The notes: a model not told the origin generated them from the letters alone. 64,000 bases of DNA from Flavobacterium microcysteis (GCF_006385255.1 NZ_VFJE01000052.1:296330-360329), one strand, 5' to 3'. Shown: positions 51,615-61,913, counted from the stretch's first letter. Program-made: numbers and translations.

Positions 51615-52940
51615 TTAATGTGATATATTTTCTACATCTTCCGGTTTGTGCTTGTGCTTAAACATTACCGCAAATGCTATAGAAATAACTAGCGCATACA
51701 CCGCAAATGAAAGCCAGATGCTATGCCAGTCTTTAGTTTCTCCATGAGTAAAATATTTGTCAATCGCATAACCACTGATAACGCTTCCAAGATAAGCTCC
51801 TACACCATTTGTCATCATCATAAACAATCCTTGTGCGCTGGCACGTATTTTAGAATCGGTTGTTGTTTCAACAAATAAGGAACCTGATATATTAAAGAAA
51901 TCGAACGCCATTCCGTATACGATACATGAAAGAATAATCATCCAAAGACCTTGCATTGGATCCCCATAAGCGAAAAGTCCAAAACGAAGTACCCAGGCTA
52001 TCATAGAAAACAGCATTACCTGTTTGATTCCAAAACGTTTTAAAAAGAAGGGAATTGCCAGAATGAATAAGGTCTCAGAAACTTGTGAGATTGACATGAT
52101 TATTGTTGAATATTCAACAACGAATGAATCTTTATATTCTGGAATTTTAGCGAAATCATTTAAAAAGGCATCACCATACATGTTGGTGAGCTGTAACGCA
52201 CCTCCTAAAAACATAGAAAACACAAAAAACAATGCCATTTTATACGAACTGAACAATTTGAAAGCATTCAAACCTAATTGCTCCACAAAACTCGCATCTT
52301 CTGCGATTGATTTTTGCGGTGGACATTTTGGCAAGGTAAACGAGTAAATACCTAACAAAATAGCAACAAAAGCAGCAATATAGAACTGGTTAGCATAAAT
52401 AGGATTACCTGATACGGAAGACATGGCATTACCGACACTTAATCCTAAATCTTTGAAGATATTTGGAGGGGTTGGCGAACTGAAAATGTTCGTAATCCAC
52501 ATTGCAACAATGAAGCCGATAGTTCCCCAAACACGAATTGGAGGGAAAACCTTTACTACATCATATTTATTGTTCTTTAGTATAGTATAAGCGATGGAAT
52601 TGGAAAGCGAAATGGTTGGCATATAGCAAATCATTGCTCCAAAAATAACGTAGAATAAAATGGAAGGATCGTTAACTTCAGGAACATATAAAAGTATAAT
52701 ACCGTATAATATGTGGAGAATTCCGTAAAGCTTTTCAGCGTTGAGCCATTTATCGGCTATAATTCCGGTTAGTGCCGGCATAAATAAAGAAGAAAGACCT
52801 AATGTTGAAAATATGGCGCCAAATTCTGCACCTGTCCAGCCTTTTGCATTAAAACAATATGTTCCAATTGTGATTAGCCAAGCTCCCCAAACAAAAAACT
52901 GGAGAAAGCTCATCAAAGTTAACCTAAATTTTATTCCCAT
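51615..52940 (-). CDS. MFS nucleoside transporter (NupG/XapB-like)
   Basis: The product has 441 residues with 12 predicted membrane helices. It starts RLTLMSFLQFFVWGAWLITI with the family's W-G-A-W turn, then GIIADKWLNAEK (loop 2-3) and FAVMFKHKHKPE at the end. It resembles the Nuc_H_symport group, proton-driven uptake of nucleosides across the inner membrane. The substrate is inferred from family. No sensible operon partner is adjacent. cmk follows on the same strand upstream after 68 bp, and a link to nucleotide salvage is conceivable. Confidence 0.87.
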   Translation of the reverse strand: MGIKFRLTLMSFLQFFVWGAWLITIGTYCFNAKGWTGAEFGAIFSTLGLSSLFMPALTGIIADKWLNAEKLYGILHILYGIILLYVPEVNDPSILFYVIFGAMICYMPTISLSNSIAYTILKNNKYDVVKVFPPIRVWGTIGFIVAMWITNIFSSPTPPNIFKDLGLSVGNAMSSVSGNPIYANQFYIAAFVAILLGIYSFTLPKCPPQKSIAEDASFVEQLGLNAFKLFSSYKMALFFVFSMFLGGALQLTNMYGDAFLNDFAKIPEYKDSFVVEYSTIIMSISQVSETLFILAIPFFLKRFGIKQVMLFSMIAWVLRFGLFAYGDPMQGLWMIILSCIVYGMAFDFFNISGSLFVETTTDSKIRASAQGLFMMMTNGVGAYLGSVISGYAIDKYFTHGETKDWHSIWLSFAVYALVISIAFAVMFKHKHKPEDVENISH

Positions 52941-53008
52941 AAATAAGTTTGTATGTTGAAAAAATAACAGCTTGTAAAGCTACTATTAAAAATGAGATAA
53001 ACAAAAAA

Positions 53009-53704
53009 TTACAACGTTTTAGCTACAGTATTTACCAATCCTAAAACTTTGTCAAACTGTTCTTGTATAGAAAGATGCGAATTGTCTATTTCTATGGCAT
53101 CGTCCGCTTTTACTAAAGGTGAGTCCTCTCTATGGGTATCGATATAGTCACGTTCCTGAACATTTTTGAGCACTTCTTCATAGGTCACATCCTGCCCTTT
53201 TTGGATCAATTCCTCATAACGCCTTTGCGCTCTGGTTTCAGGGCTGGCCGTCATAAACAATTTTAGTTCCGCATCTGTAAAGACAACTGTTCCTATATCT
53301 CTCCCGTCCATTACGATTCCTTTGTTTTTTCCCATATTCTGCTGCTGTTCTACAAGCTTGGCACGGACTTCAGAAATTTCGGCAATCCTACTTACAAAAT
53401 TGGATACTTCAAGTGTTCTGATTTCGGTTTCAACGTTTTTTTCATTGAGAAAAATCTCAGCATAGCCCAAATCGGGATTAAAAAGAAACTGGAGACTTAT
53501 CTTAGGTAATTTATCTATAAGTGCTTTTTTGTCAAACTGAGTGTCGGAAATAAAATCATGCTGCATGGCATATAAAGTCACGGCACGGTACATCGCTCCC
53601 GTATCAACATAGATATAGCCTAAATGTTTGGCTAATTGTTTTGCCAGCGTACTTTTTCCCGTAGACGAAAAGCCATCAATGGCAATAGTAATTTTTTTAT
53701 CCAA
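53009..53704 (-). CDS. cmk: (d)CMP kinase
   Basis: The product has 231 residues. The P-loop DGFSSTGKSTLAKQLAKH is at 10-27. The CMP-binding insert (YVDTGAMYRAVTLY), DGRDIGTVVF and the lid RYEELIQKGQDVTYEEVLKN, ERDYIDTHREDSPL are all in place. The start is unusual: the first in-frame codon after an upstream stop is TTG at 53702-53704 (an ATT stands just before it) and no ATG lies before the P-loop. It follows porQ by 6 bp, so translational linkage may help it to start. Confidence 0.92.
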   Translation of the reverse strand: MDKKITIAIDGFSSTGKSTLAKQLAKHLGYIYVDTGAMYRAVTLYAMQHDFISDTQFDKKALIDKLPKISLQFLFNPDLGYAEIFLNEKNVETEIRTLEVSNFVSRIAEISEVRAKLVEQQQNMGKNKGIVMDGRDIGTVVFTDAELKLFMTASPETRAQRRYEELIQKGQDVTYEEVLKNVQERDYIDTHREDSPLVKADDAIEIDNSHLSIQEQFDKVLGLVNTVAKTL

Positions 53705-53710
53705 AATAAT

Positions 53711-54730
53711 TTATTGAAGGTTAATCATTAATCCGAAAAGGCTGGTACTTGCCGCTGCGGTATATCTGGAATAGGAATAGTCAAATCTGATGTTATTGAA
53801 TCGCAATCCAAAACCAGCTGATAATCCTGAAAAATTTCGCTGTTCCACTATACGCAATTCCTCAGCTCTTCTAAAATTATATCCCAAACGGATGGAAAAG
53901 CTTTTTTCCGGAAAAAGCTCAGCTCCAAAGATAACGTGTCGTAAAGCATTATTGAAAAAGCCTACTTTTTCTTCTTTACTACCGCCATCTAACGAGCCTT
54001 CTGCCCTGTTTGGATTGGAAAAACCAATGTTCCATTGCTGGAGATTTTCCAAAGTCAAATGCCAGCGGATTGGCACATTTTCCAATTCCTGAGAAATTCC
54101 GGCTACAATTTCCATTGGCAACTTTTCATTCGTGTCCTGATAAGGCTTTATCTGGACACCTACGTTTCGTATTGCCAATCCGATATTGATATCATTATCT
54201 TCATCAATATACAAAGCTCCCAAATCCATCGCTGCTCCAAATGAACTGTAGCTTTCTAAAGTTGATGATATTAATTTTGCGTTAGCTCCTATAAAAATAT
54301 CCGTCCAAGGCACATTATAGGCATATCCGAAAGAAAGCGCAATTTCGCTTCCGGTAAAATCAGCTGCTTTTTGCCCGTTTTCGTCATATCCTTCAAAACT
54401 TCCGTAGTTGACATAATTTACTCCAACATGAAAAGTCTGGACATGGCGGTCATAGGTATAGGCATAAGCTGCCGTTCCATAGGTTACTTCTCCAAAATAG
54501 CTTCCATAATTTACAGAAAGATGGTTGTCCATTTCCGGATTGATGGTTGCCGGGTTAAAGAATCCCTGGTTGACATCATAATCATGGATAGTTACTGCCT
54601 TTCCTCCTAATGCTGCCTGTCTTGGCGAAGTCATCAAATTTAGAAACTGGTAAACATATTTACCGCCAATCTGGCTGAAACCTTCAGCACAAAACAACAA
54701 TAAAAAAACAATGAGCAGTTTCTTAAACAT
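53711..54730 (-). CDS. porQ: Type IX secretion system protein PorQ
   Basis: The product has 339 residues with a signal peptide (ending EGFSQ). It is an outer-membrane beta-barrel protein with the PorV/PorQ-like opening YQFLNLMTSPRQAALGGKAV, repeated Gly-rich strands (LSFGYAYNVPWTDIFIGANA, YIDEDNDINIGLAIRNVG) and final FSGLSAGFGLRFNNIRFDYS. PorQ is an outer-membrane component of the T9SS or its attachment complex. cmk follows 6 bp downstream, as in other flavobacteria (from memory). It supports an active T9SS together with the sorting-tail proteins in this window. Confidence 0.9.
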   Translation of the reverse strand: MFKKLLIVFLLLFCAEGFSQIGGKYVYQFLNLMTSPRQAALGGKAVTIHDYDVNQGFFNPATINPEMDNHLSVNYGSYFGEVTYGTAAYAYTYDRHVQTFHVGVNYVNYGSFEGYDENGQKAADFTGSEIALSFGYAYNVPWTDIFIGANAKLISSTLESYSSFGAAMDLGALYIDEDNDINIGLAIRNVGVQIKPYQDTNEKLPMEIVAGISQELENVPIRWHLTLENLQQWNIGFSNPNRAEGSLDGGSKEEKVGFFNNALRHVIFGAELFPEKSFSIRLGYNFRRAEELRIVEQRNFSGLSAGFGLRFNNIRFDYSYSRYTAAASTSLFGLMINLQ

Positions 54731-54805
54731 CTAGGGATTTTCCTTATTTTCTGAATATATAACGCAGATGCGAAGATATTATTTTTTAAAGCAAAAGATA
54801 AAACA

Positions 54806-54847
54806 GAAAAGGCAAAAGTTGAAAATTAATTTCACTTTTGCCTTTAT
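54806..54847 (-). terminator. Intrinsic terminator after lon
   Basis: aaaggcaaaagt (54808-54819) and acttttgccttt (54834-54845) form a 12-bp stem with a 14-nt loop. On the minus strand the U-run is weak. It lies beyond the stop of lon. Confidence 0.7.
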
Positions 54848-54872
54848 ATTATGGGCTATGTGCATCTAAAGA

Positions 54873-57323
54873 TTATAATACTTTAGCATTCTTAGCTTTT
54901 TGGTCTGTTATTGCTATTGCCAAAACCTCGCTCATTTCCTTCACATAATGGAAAGTAAGTCCTTCCAGATATTCCGGTTTGATCTCATCAATATCACGTT
55001 TATTCTCGTGGCAAAGGATGATTTCTTTGATATTTGCTCTTTTGGCTGCCAATATTTTTTCTTTAATTCCTCCAACTGGCAATACTCTTCCACGAAGTGT
55101 TATTTCTCCAGTCATTGCAAGGCTTTTCTTTACTCTTCGCTGTACAAAAGACGAAACTAAAGAGGTTAACATCGCTACACCGGCACTTGGACCGTCTTTT
55201 GGAGTAGCTCCTTCCGGAACGTGAATATGCACATTGTAATTCGAAATCACATCTGGCCCTATTCCTAAATGCTCCGCATTAGACTTGATATATTCCAGGG
55301 CGAGAGTAGCCGATTCTTTCATTACAGTTCCTAAATTTCCTGTCATGGTCAAGCTTCCTTTTCCTTTTGATAGAATTGATTCGATAAAAAGGATATCTCC
55401 GCCAACACTTGTCCAGGCCAATCCGGTAACCACACCTGCTACTTCATTATTTTCATACTTATCGCGTTCCATTCTGGCAGCACCAAGTACTTTTACAATG
55501 TCTTCGTCCGTAACTTTTACGTTATGTTCTTCTTCCATCGCAATAGACTTAGCCGTATTTCTGACCATTTTTGCGATTTGTTTTTCCAAACCTCTAACGC
55601 CAGATTCTCTGGTATAGCCTACTACAATTTTTTCCAGCTGTTTTTTACCAATAGTCAGGTCTTTTGTAGTCAGTCCGTGTTCTTTCAGCTGTTTTGGCAA
55701 TAAATGCTGTTTTGCAATTTCTACTTTTTCCTCAATAGTATAGCCCGTCATATTGATGACTTCCATTCTGTCTCTCAAAGCAGGCTGGATTGTTGACATA
55801 TTATTTGAAGTAGCAATAAACATTACTCGAGAAAGGTCAAATCCCATTTCCAGGAAATTATCATAGAAATCTGAGTTTTGTTCCGGATCCAGAACTTCCA
55901 GCAAAGCAGAAGACGGATCGCCATTATTGCTACTCGAAAGCTTATCTATTTCATCTAATACAAATACCGGATTTGCCGTTTTTGCTTTTTTAAGACTCTG
56001 GATAATTCTTCCCGGCATGGCTCCGATATAGGTTTTTCTATGACCACGGATTTCAGCTTCATCACGCAATCCTCCTAAAGAAATCCTTACGTATTCCCTA
56101 CCTAGTGCTTCAGCTACCGATTTCCCGATAGAAGTTTTACCAACTCCAGGAGGTCCATACAAGCAAAGAATTGGAGATTTCATGTCTTTTCTTAACTTCA
56201 AAACAGCAAGATGCTCTATCATTCTTTTCTTAACATCTTCCAAACCAAAATGGTCTCTATCTAATACTTTCTGAGCTCGTTTCAAATCAAAATTGTCTAC
56301 AGAATATTCATTCCATGGCAATTCAAGATATAGTTCAAGATAGTTACGCTGTATACCGAAATCTGGAGACTGCGGATTCATGCGCTGCATTTTTGAAAGT
56401 TCTTTTTCGAAATGGTTCTTTGTTTTTTCGTTCCATTTTTTCTTTAGTCCTTTCTGACGCATTTCGTCAATTTCTTCTTCCTGAGAAACGCCACCCAATT
56501 CTTCCTGGATGGTTTTCATCTGCTGATGAAGGAAATATTCACGCTGCTGCTGATCCAGGTCAAAACGAACTTTGGATTGTATATCATTCTTTAACTCCAA
56601 CTTCTGCAGCTCGACATTCATATAACGAAGTGTCGACAAGGCTCTTTCTTTCAAGTCATTAATTATCAATAAATCTTGTTTCTCTTTAACAGAAAGGTTC
56701 ATGTTTGAAGAAACAAAATTGATAAGGAAAGACTTGCTTTCAATGTTTTTGATAGCGAAAGTAGCTTCTGTCGGAATGTTTGGGCTTTCTTTTATAATCT
56801 GAATAGCCAAATCTTTTACCGATTCAATAATCGTAGCAAATTCAGCATCTTCATGATCAGGACGCTTTTCAGGAACTTCTTTGATAGTAGCTTTCAAATA
56901 AGGCTGTTCTGTCGTAACGGCATCAATTTCAAAACGCTTTTTACCTTGAAGGATTACGGTTACGTTTCCATCAGGCATTTTCAAAACACGCAGGATTCTG
57001 GCTACAGTCCCTATTTTATTAATGTCTTCTGGTGATGGATCTTCGTCTTCCTCATTGATTTGAGAAACGACTCCAATTACCTTACCTCCGGCATTAGCAT
57101 CATTGATTAATTTAATGGATTTATCGCGTCCAGCTGTAATTGGAATTACAACACCGGGAAATAGCACGGTATTTCGTAATGGCAGAATCGGAAGTTCACC
57201 CGGTAGCTGCTCATTGTTCATTTCTTCTTCGTCTTCAGGAGTTAACAGTGGGATTAATTCTGAATCGTTGTCGAATTCTTGGAGTGACAGATTGTCAAGT
57301 GTGATTATTTTTTGATTTGGCAT
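54873..57323 (-). CDS. lon: ATP-dependent endopeptidase La (Lon)
   Basis: The product has 816 residues, normal length. The N-terminal substrate domain (about 42-235, LPILPLRNTVLFPGVVIPIT) is followed by AAA+ Walker A GPPGVGKTSIGKSVAEALGR, FVLDEIDKLSSSN (Walker B) and the C-terminal protease domain. In the last domain the catalytic Ser is in KDGPSAGVAMLTSLV and the Lys in GGIKEKILAAKRANI. It degrades misfolded and regulatory proteins in the cytosol. The start ATG at 57321-57323 follows a promoter region without a clear TAnnTTTG box. Confidence 0.95.
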   Translation of the reverse strand: MPNQKIITLDNLSLQEFDNDSELIPLLTPEDEEEMNNEQLPGELPILPLRNTVLFPGVVIPITAGRDKSIKLINDANAGGKVIGVVSQINEEDEDPSPEDINKIGTVARILRVLKMPDGNVTVILQGKKRFEIDAVTTEQPYLKATIKEVPEKRPDHEDAEFATIIESVKDLAIQIIKESPNIPTEATFAIKNIESKSFLINFVSSNMNLSVKEKQDLLIINDLKERALSTLRYMNVELQKLELKNDIQSKVRFDLDQQQREYFLHQQMKTIQEELGGVSQEEEIDEMRQKGLKKKWNEKTKNHFEKELSKMQRMNPQSPDFGIQRNYLELYLELPWNEYSVDNFDLKRAQKVLDRDHFGLEDVKKRMIEHLAVLKLRKDMKSPILCLYGPPGVGKTSIGKSVAEALGREYVRISLGGLRDEAEIRGHRKTYIGAMPGRIIQSLKKAKTANPVFVLDEIDKLSSSNNGDPSSALLEVLDPEQNSDFYDNFLEMGFDLSRVMFIATSNNMSTIQPALRDRMEVINMTGYTIEEKVEIAKQHLLPKQLKEHGLTTKDLTIGKKQLEKIVVGYTRESGVRGLEKQIAKMVRNTAKSIAMEEEHNVKVTDEDIVKVLGAARMERDKYENNEVAGVVTGLAWTSVGGDILFIESILSKGKGSLTMTGNLGTVMKESATLALEYIKSNAEHLGIGPDVISNYNVHIHVPEGATPKDGPSAGVAMLTSLVSSFVQRRVKKSLAMTGEITLRGRVLPVGGIKEKILAAKRANIKEIILCHENKRDIDEIKPEYLEGLTFHYVKEMSEVLAIAITDQKAKNAKVL

Positions 57324-57465
57324 ACTATATTTAAGTCATTTTGTCATTAAACATTTTTAGAGTAGGTTTTACTTTGCACTAGTAAAAACAATATCTCTTT
57401 GAAAACCAATACAGTACTATAACGAAAATACTATTGGCTTTTATATAAAATCAATCTTTATGCCA

Positions 57466-57500
57466 TAAAAAAACCCGAATTCTCATCCGGGTTATTTTAT
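57466..57500 (-). terminator. Intrinsic terminator after the Fn3 lipoprotein gene
   Basis: aacccg/cgggtt form the stem with an attctcat-type loop. It has flanking A runs (left) and T (right), usable in both directions. Confidence 0.7.
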
Positions 57501-57514
57501 ATTTCAAATAGTAA

Positions 57515-58513
57515 CTAGTTCACTGTATAGTTTACAAGTATACTTTCGAAAGTTTCTCCTTCATTACTTAGGATTGATTTTATTACTCCTACATTTTTAG
57601 AGAACCAATATTCTTCATCAGCTATCGTAATCATACCTAATATTGATATTTCTCTTCTGATGCTTACTTTTATTACATTCGTAAAGTTCTGACCATTTAC
57701 TGTTGCTGTAGCATCTTTTTCTAAAATCTTCCCAACATAGTTTACTGTCTGAACCATTCCTGGCAATCCGGTCAAAGAAGTAGTTTGGGAATACGTTCCT
57801 GTCCAGGTTGCATTTACAGCAATATTATCCTTTAAAATAATATATTCAAAACCTGTTTGAGTTCCAGTCATTCCTCCAGCATTAATAGTCATATCGTCTG
57901 TCTTCAAGTTGTAAACACCGTTATTTTTATTTAACCAAGTAGTTACTCCAGTTGCGCCACTACTTCCTCCGCTTCCTGATTGTGGTGAAAATTTGTAATA
58001 AGTTCTACCGCCAAAATTGGCTGTCCCAATCATTTTTAAAGGAGGATTTGTTGTCCCGTTCATGCTATATGTCCATTGGTTGTTAATTGCCGTTGGCCAA
58101 TAATCTCCACTTGTATTTCCTCCGGTGCTTGTTCCAACAGAAATTGGTCCAATCCAAGAACTAACTTCACTTTCTGAACAATTTGAACGTACATAAAAAT
58201 GATAGGTATTTGTTGTGACCAAACCTGGGATAGTTACATTGGTAGTTTCAGAAAAAACTGAAGTTCCGCTTCCAATAGCAAATCCGGTTGGTCCGTATTG
58301 TACTTCCCATGAGGTTGCTCCAGTACTTGCTGCCCAGCTTAGGTTTACATTTGTCCCAATGAAATTACTCGCTTGAAAAGAAGTTGGCGCTACGCATCCA
58401 GAAGGTTGTGGATTAGGATCAATTGCACTGTCTAATGGCTCATTATCACATGATGAGAAATTAAAGGCTGTGAAAATCAGCGCAAAAGCAGCTAAAAATT
58501 TTAATTTGTTCAT
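57515..58513 (-). CDS. Lipoprotein with a fibronectin-III domain
   Basis: The product has 332 residues. A lipoprotein signal with Cys22 in FNFSSCDNEP is followed by one Fn3 domain (about 40-130). Its wording, SWEVQYGPTGFAIGSGTS and YHFYVRSNCSESEVSSWIGP, closely follows the Fn3 units of the giant adhesin (FDVEYGPAGFTQGTG, YYVRRDCG). A C-terminal beta-sandwich (WPTAINNQWTYSMNGTTN, YYKFSPQSG) is unrecognised. It should sit on the outer membrane. The function is unknown, perhaps surface binding. A TATATTTG at 58547-58554 may be its -7 box. Confidence 0.82.
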   Translation of the reverse strand: MNKLKFLAAFALIFTAFNFSSCDNEPLDSAIDPNPQPSGCVAPTSFQASNFIGTNVNLSWAASTGATSWEVQYGPTGFAIGSGTSVFSETTNVTIPGLVTTNTYHFYVRSNCSESEVSSWIGPISVGTSTGGNTSGDYWPTAINNQWTYSMNGTTNPPLKMIGTANFGGRTYYKFSPQSGSGGSSGATGVTTWLNKNNGVYNLKTDDMTINAGGMTGTQTGFEYIILKDNIAVNATWTGTYSQTTSLTGLPGMVQTVNYVGKILEKDATATVNGQNFTNVIKVSIRREISILGMITIADEEYWFSKNVGVIKSILSNEGETFESILVNYTVN

Positions 58514-58586
58514 TCTATTTTTGTTAGGTTGGGTTAATTAGGTTTCCAAATATATATTTTTTATTTGAAACGCATAAAATATATTT

Positions 58587-59888
58587 TTATTCTTTCGATT
58601 CTGTTTTTGGAACTCTAAAAAGCAAAAGAACTCCAACGATAAAAAAGACCGCCAGAAAAACGATAGAATTCCTCATCGAACCCGTAATCTGATCGATAAG
58701 ACCATAAACGCACATTCCAATTACGATACCTATTTTTTCGGCAACATCATAGAAACTAAAAAAGGAAGTAGTATCTTCTGTTTTTGGAAGAAATTTAGAA
58801 TAGGTAGATCTTGATAATGCCTGGATTCCACCCATTACAAGACCTACAAAACAGGCTGTAACATAAAAGTGAATCGGTTCCGTAACAAAATAAGCACCCA
58901 CACAAATCACCACCCAGATTGAATTGATAACAATTAAAGTTTTTATGTTTCCGTACTTACTAGATAGTTTTGCCGTAATGATTGCGCCAAGAACCGCTAC
59001 TAATTGGATAACCAAAATACTAATAATCAACCCTTTGGTTTTTTCATCTCTATCAGCCCAATTAATTTCTTGCTCTCCAAAGTAAGTAGCTACCAACATT
59101 ACTGTTTGTACAGCCATACTGTAAACAAAGAAAGCAGCCAAATATCTTGATAGTGATAAATGTTTTAGCAGTTCATTTTTTACTTTTTTCAATTCTCTAA
59201 AACCGCTCAAAAGGATGTCTTTTGTAATCTTATCTGCATTCTTATTTCCTTTTGGAAGATAATAAAAAGCATATTGGCTGAACAACAACCACCAAACTCC
59301 TGTAAGAGCGAAAGAAACTTTCATCATTTCAAGCGCTTCTATGCCATCTTTACTTAAAATTAAGTACAGACAGATCAGCAACAATATGACACTGCCAATA
59401 TATCCCATAGAATAGCCTCTTGCACTTAGTCCGTCCTGTTGTTCTTTAAAAGCAATATCCGGCAAATAAGAATTATAAAAAACCAAACTCCCCCAAAATC
59501 CGATAAGTCCGAAAAAGAAACAGGTTATACCAAAATATATATTTTCAACCGTAAACCAGTACATTCCGATACAAGAAGCAGCTCCCAAAAAACAGAAAAA
59601 TTGCAAGAATCGTTTTTTATTACCGACGAAATCTGCTATTCCTGAGAGAAACGGAGAAATAAAAGCAACAACTAAGAATGCGAAAGCAGTAACAAAACTT
59701 ATCAATGCCGTTGCTTTAAAATCGTATCCTAAGAACTGTACATCGGAAGCTTCTTTTGGAAAAAGAAATCCAAAATACAAAGGAAAAATTGCGGAAGATA
59801 TCACAAGAGGATACACAGAGTTTGCCCAATCATAAAACGCCCAGGCGTTCATTAATTTCTTACTTCCCTTAGGTAAAGCTGTTTGCAT
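58587..59888 (-). CDS. UMF1-type major facilitator protein
   Basis: The product has 433 residues and 12 membrane helices, first at about 12-35. Motifs are AFYDWANSVYPLVISSAIFP (start) with FVTAFAFLVVAFISPFLSGIADFVG and the late GGIQALSRSTYSKFLPK, the signature of the UMF1/Atg22-like group (PF11700). The substrate is unknown. Some relatives export amino acids. A terminator downstream at 59905-59935 may end the M48 gene's neighbour. It is downstream of the M48 gene on the same strand with an 82-bp gap. Confidence 0.86.
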   Translation of the reverse strand: MQTALPKGSKKLMNAWAFYDWANSVYPLVISSAIFPLYFGFLFPKEASDVQFLGYDFKATALISFVTAFAFLVVAFISPFLSGIADFVGNKKRFLQFFCFLGAASCIGMYWFTVENIYFGITCFFFGLIGFWGSLVFYNSYLPDIAFKEQQDGLSARGYSMGYIGSVILLLICLYLILSKDGIEALEMMKVSFALTGVWWLLFSQYAFYYLPKGNKNADKITKDILLSGFRELKKVKNELLKHLSLSRYLAAFFVYSMAVQTVMLVATYFGEQEINWADRDEKTKGLIISILVIQLVAVLGAIITAKLSSKYGNIKTLIVINSIWVVICVGAYFVTEPIHFYVTACFVGLVMGGIQALSRSTYSKFLPKTEDTTSFFSFYDVAEKIGIVIGMCVYGLIDQITGSMRNSIVFLAVFFIVGVLLLFRVPKTESKE

Positions 59889-59904
59889 AAGTACGTTTTT
59901 AGGT

Positions 59905-59936
59905 ATAAAAAAAGCTGTCCGTTAGAACAGCTTCGA
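59905..59936 (-). terminator. Intrinsic hairpin between the M48 and UMF1 genes
   Basis: aagctgt/acagctt form the stem with a ccgttaga loop. It is preceded on the left by a run of A that becomes U on the minus strand. It ends the M48 transcript before the UMF1 gene. Confidence 0.65.
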
Positions 59937-59970
59937 AGATATTATTTTTTTATCTAATCCAGATTATCTT

Positions 59971-60789
59971 TTATTTAAATGTCACACCGTATTTTGCAGC
60001 TTCAGCTTTTGCTTGTGGAATCAACGCTTTCAGGTTTGCAATTCTTGTTGCATTGGACGGGTGCGTACTCATAAATTCCGGTGGTGCATTACCTCCTGAA
60101 TTAGCAGCCATTCTTTCCCAAAAAGCAACTGACTGATCCGGGTTGTAACCAGCTATTGCCATCAATGTCAAACCTACTTTATCTGCTTCACTTTCATGGC
60201 TTCGGCTAAACGGCAAGGTGACACCATATTGGGTACCTACTCCATACGCCTGCATAGCTATTTTTTGAATGGATTCGCTTTGGTTTCCAACAGCAGCACC
60301 AACACCAGCACTTCCTAATTGCTGTAATACATCAGCACTCATTCTTTGTTGTCCATGATTTAGTAAGGCGTGAGCTACCTCATGTCCCATAACTACTGCC
60401 ATACCCGTTTCGTCTTTTGTAATAGGAAGGATTCCGGTATAAAAAACAATTTTTCCTCCTGGCATACACCAAGCATTCACTTCTTTGCTTTCTACCAATT
60501 TATATTCCCATTGGTAATCTTTTAAATAACCTTTATAGCCGTTGGCATTCAAGTACTTTTCGGCTGCATTTTTAATTTTTGTTCCAACAGTTACTACCCT
60601 TTGGGCATCTGCAGTTCCGGTTACTACTTTATTTTCCTTTAGAAAAGTACTATACTGCTGAAAAGCTGATGGTAAAATCTGCGAATCAGGAACCAGTGCC
60701 AATGTGCTTTTTCCGGTAAATGGATTGGTCGCACAGGAATAAACAATACCAAATATTGCAATTGGTATTAACAGATATCTTCTTTTCAT
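59971..60789 (-). CDS. M48 family metallopeptidase lipoprotein
   Basis: The product has 272 residues. The lipoprotein signal has Cys19 (IVYSCATN). The zinc motif HEVAH is at 136-140, and the third ligand Glu in SRSHESEADKVG near 205. It resembles LoiP/YcaL peptidases that clean up misfolded outer-membrane proteins. Here it should face the periplasm attached to the outer membrane. The promoter is probably the TAAATTTG box at 60816-60823 (minus strand). The intergenic region to the plus-strand hydrolase (60790-61047) holds nothing else. Confidence 0.9.
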   Translation of the reverse strand: MKRRYLLIPIAIFGIVYSCATNPFTGKSTLALVPDSQILPSAFQQYSTFLKENKVVTGTADAQRVVTVGTKIKNAAEKYLNANGYKGYLKDYQWEYKLVESKEVNAWCMPGGKIVFYTGILPITKDETGMAVVMGHEVAHALLNHGQQRMSADVLQQLGSAGVGAAVGNQSESIQKIAMQAYGVGTQYGVTLPFSRSHESEADKVGLTLMAIAGYNPDQSVAFWERMAANSGGNAPPEFMSTHPSNATRIANLKALIPQAKAEAAKYGVTFK

Positions 60790-61047
60790 GAGAACGATTT
60801 TGATTGGTTATTACTCAAATTTACTAATTTACTTTGATACTTAATTTTTTAGAAATCTTTATTTATTGTTAAAATGTTAACAATCTTTATGCCATGTCTT
60901 GTTTTTTAAAACCGCCAAACGAAACATTGGAGCAACCTGTTGATCTAGAAACAATTCGGTTTTTCACTATTTCAGCCTACGAATATCTTTTATATTTAAT
61001 TTATGATTCCTAAATTTATTAAACTTTAACTTGCATAAAAATTGGTT

Positions 61048-61908
61048 ATGTCTGAAAATCCGAAAACGCACCAGCAATCGCTTAAAATACCGAAATCTAT
61101 ACTTATAGCCGCCAAAATAACTGAAGCGATTTCACCCAAACTGGCAATGAAATTTGCTGCAAAACTTTTTACATCTCCTATAAAATATAAATTACCAAAA
61201 CGAGAAATCGGGATGGACCAGAATTCGCTTCAGCAAAACGTATTCATTCCAAACCTAGGCAAAGAAATTGTCGTATATAATTATGGTGCAAGCGATAAAA
61301 AAATATTGCTTGTTCACGGTTGGTCTGGCAGAGGTACTCAATTGGTTAAAATTGCTGATGAAATGCTGAAATTAGGTTATTCTACTGTAAGTTTTGATGC
61401 CCCGGCACATGGAAAATCTTCTGGAAAAACCAGTAATATGACTGAATTTATTGCCGGTATATTGGAGTTAGAGAAAAAATTCGGCCCATTTGAATTTGCA
61501 ATCGGGCATTCGTTGGGAGGCATGTCAATCCTTAATGCTATAAAAAGAGGATTAAAAGTGAAAAAAGCGGTAATTATTGGAAGTGGTGATGTTGTTGAAG
61601 ATATTATGGACGATTTTATTGAAAAATTAGGAATGAATATTGCCATAAGTAAAAAAATGAAGGCCAGTTTTGAAAAGAAGATCAATGAACCAATGGACAA
61701 TTTTTCTGCCTACAAGGCTGCTAAAGAGGTAACGATTCCGGTTCTGGTTATTCATGATAAAGATGATGATGATGTTCCTGTTAAAGCTGCTTACCATATT
61801 CAGGAGAACTTAAAACAGAACGAATTACTCATCACAGAAGGGCTTGGTCACCGAAAAATATTAGGTGATACTAAAGTCATTAAAAAAATTGTAGAATTTC
61901 TAAATTAA
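61048..61908 (+). CDS. Alpha/beta hydrolase
   Basis: The product has 286 residues from the ATG at 61048. An in-frame TTG at 61042 would add only two residues and is not used. The alpha/beta-hydrolase core is visible: [13 protein letters not shown] (oxyanion loop), [17 protein letters not shown] with the nucleophile Ser in GHSLGG, the Asp in [16 protein letters not shown], and GLGHRKIL with the catalytic His. The N-terminus has a hydrophobic helix ([20 protein letters not shown]). The substrate is unknown. It precedes the first MsrB gene by 5 bp, so cotranscription is very likely. Confidence 0.87.
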   Translation: MSENPKTHQQSLKIPKSILIAAKITEAISPKLAMKFAAKLFTSPIKYKLPKREIGMDQNSLQQNVFIPNLGKEIVVYNYGASDKKILLVHGWSGRGTQLVKIADEMLKLGYSTVSFDAPAHGKSSGKTSNMTEFIAGILELEKKFGPFEFAIGHSLGGMSILNAIKRGLKVKKAVIIGSGDVVEDIMDDFIEKLGMNIAISKKMKASFEKKINEPMDNFSAYKAAKEVTIPVLVIHDKDDDDVPVKAAYHIQENLKQNELLITEGLGHRKILGDTKVIKKIVEFLN

Positions 61909-61913
61909 AACCC

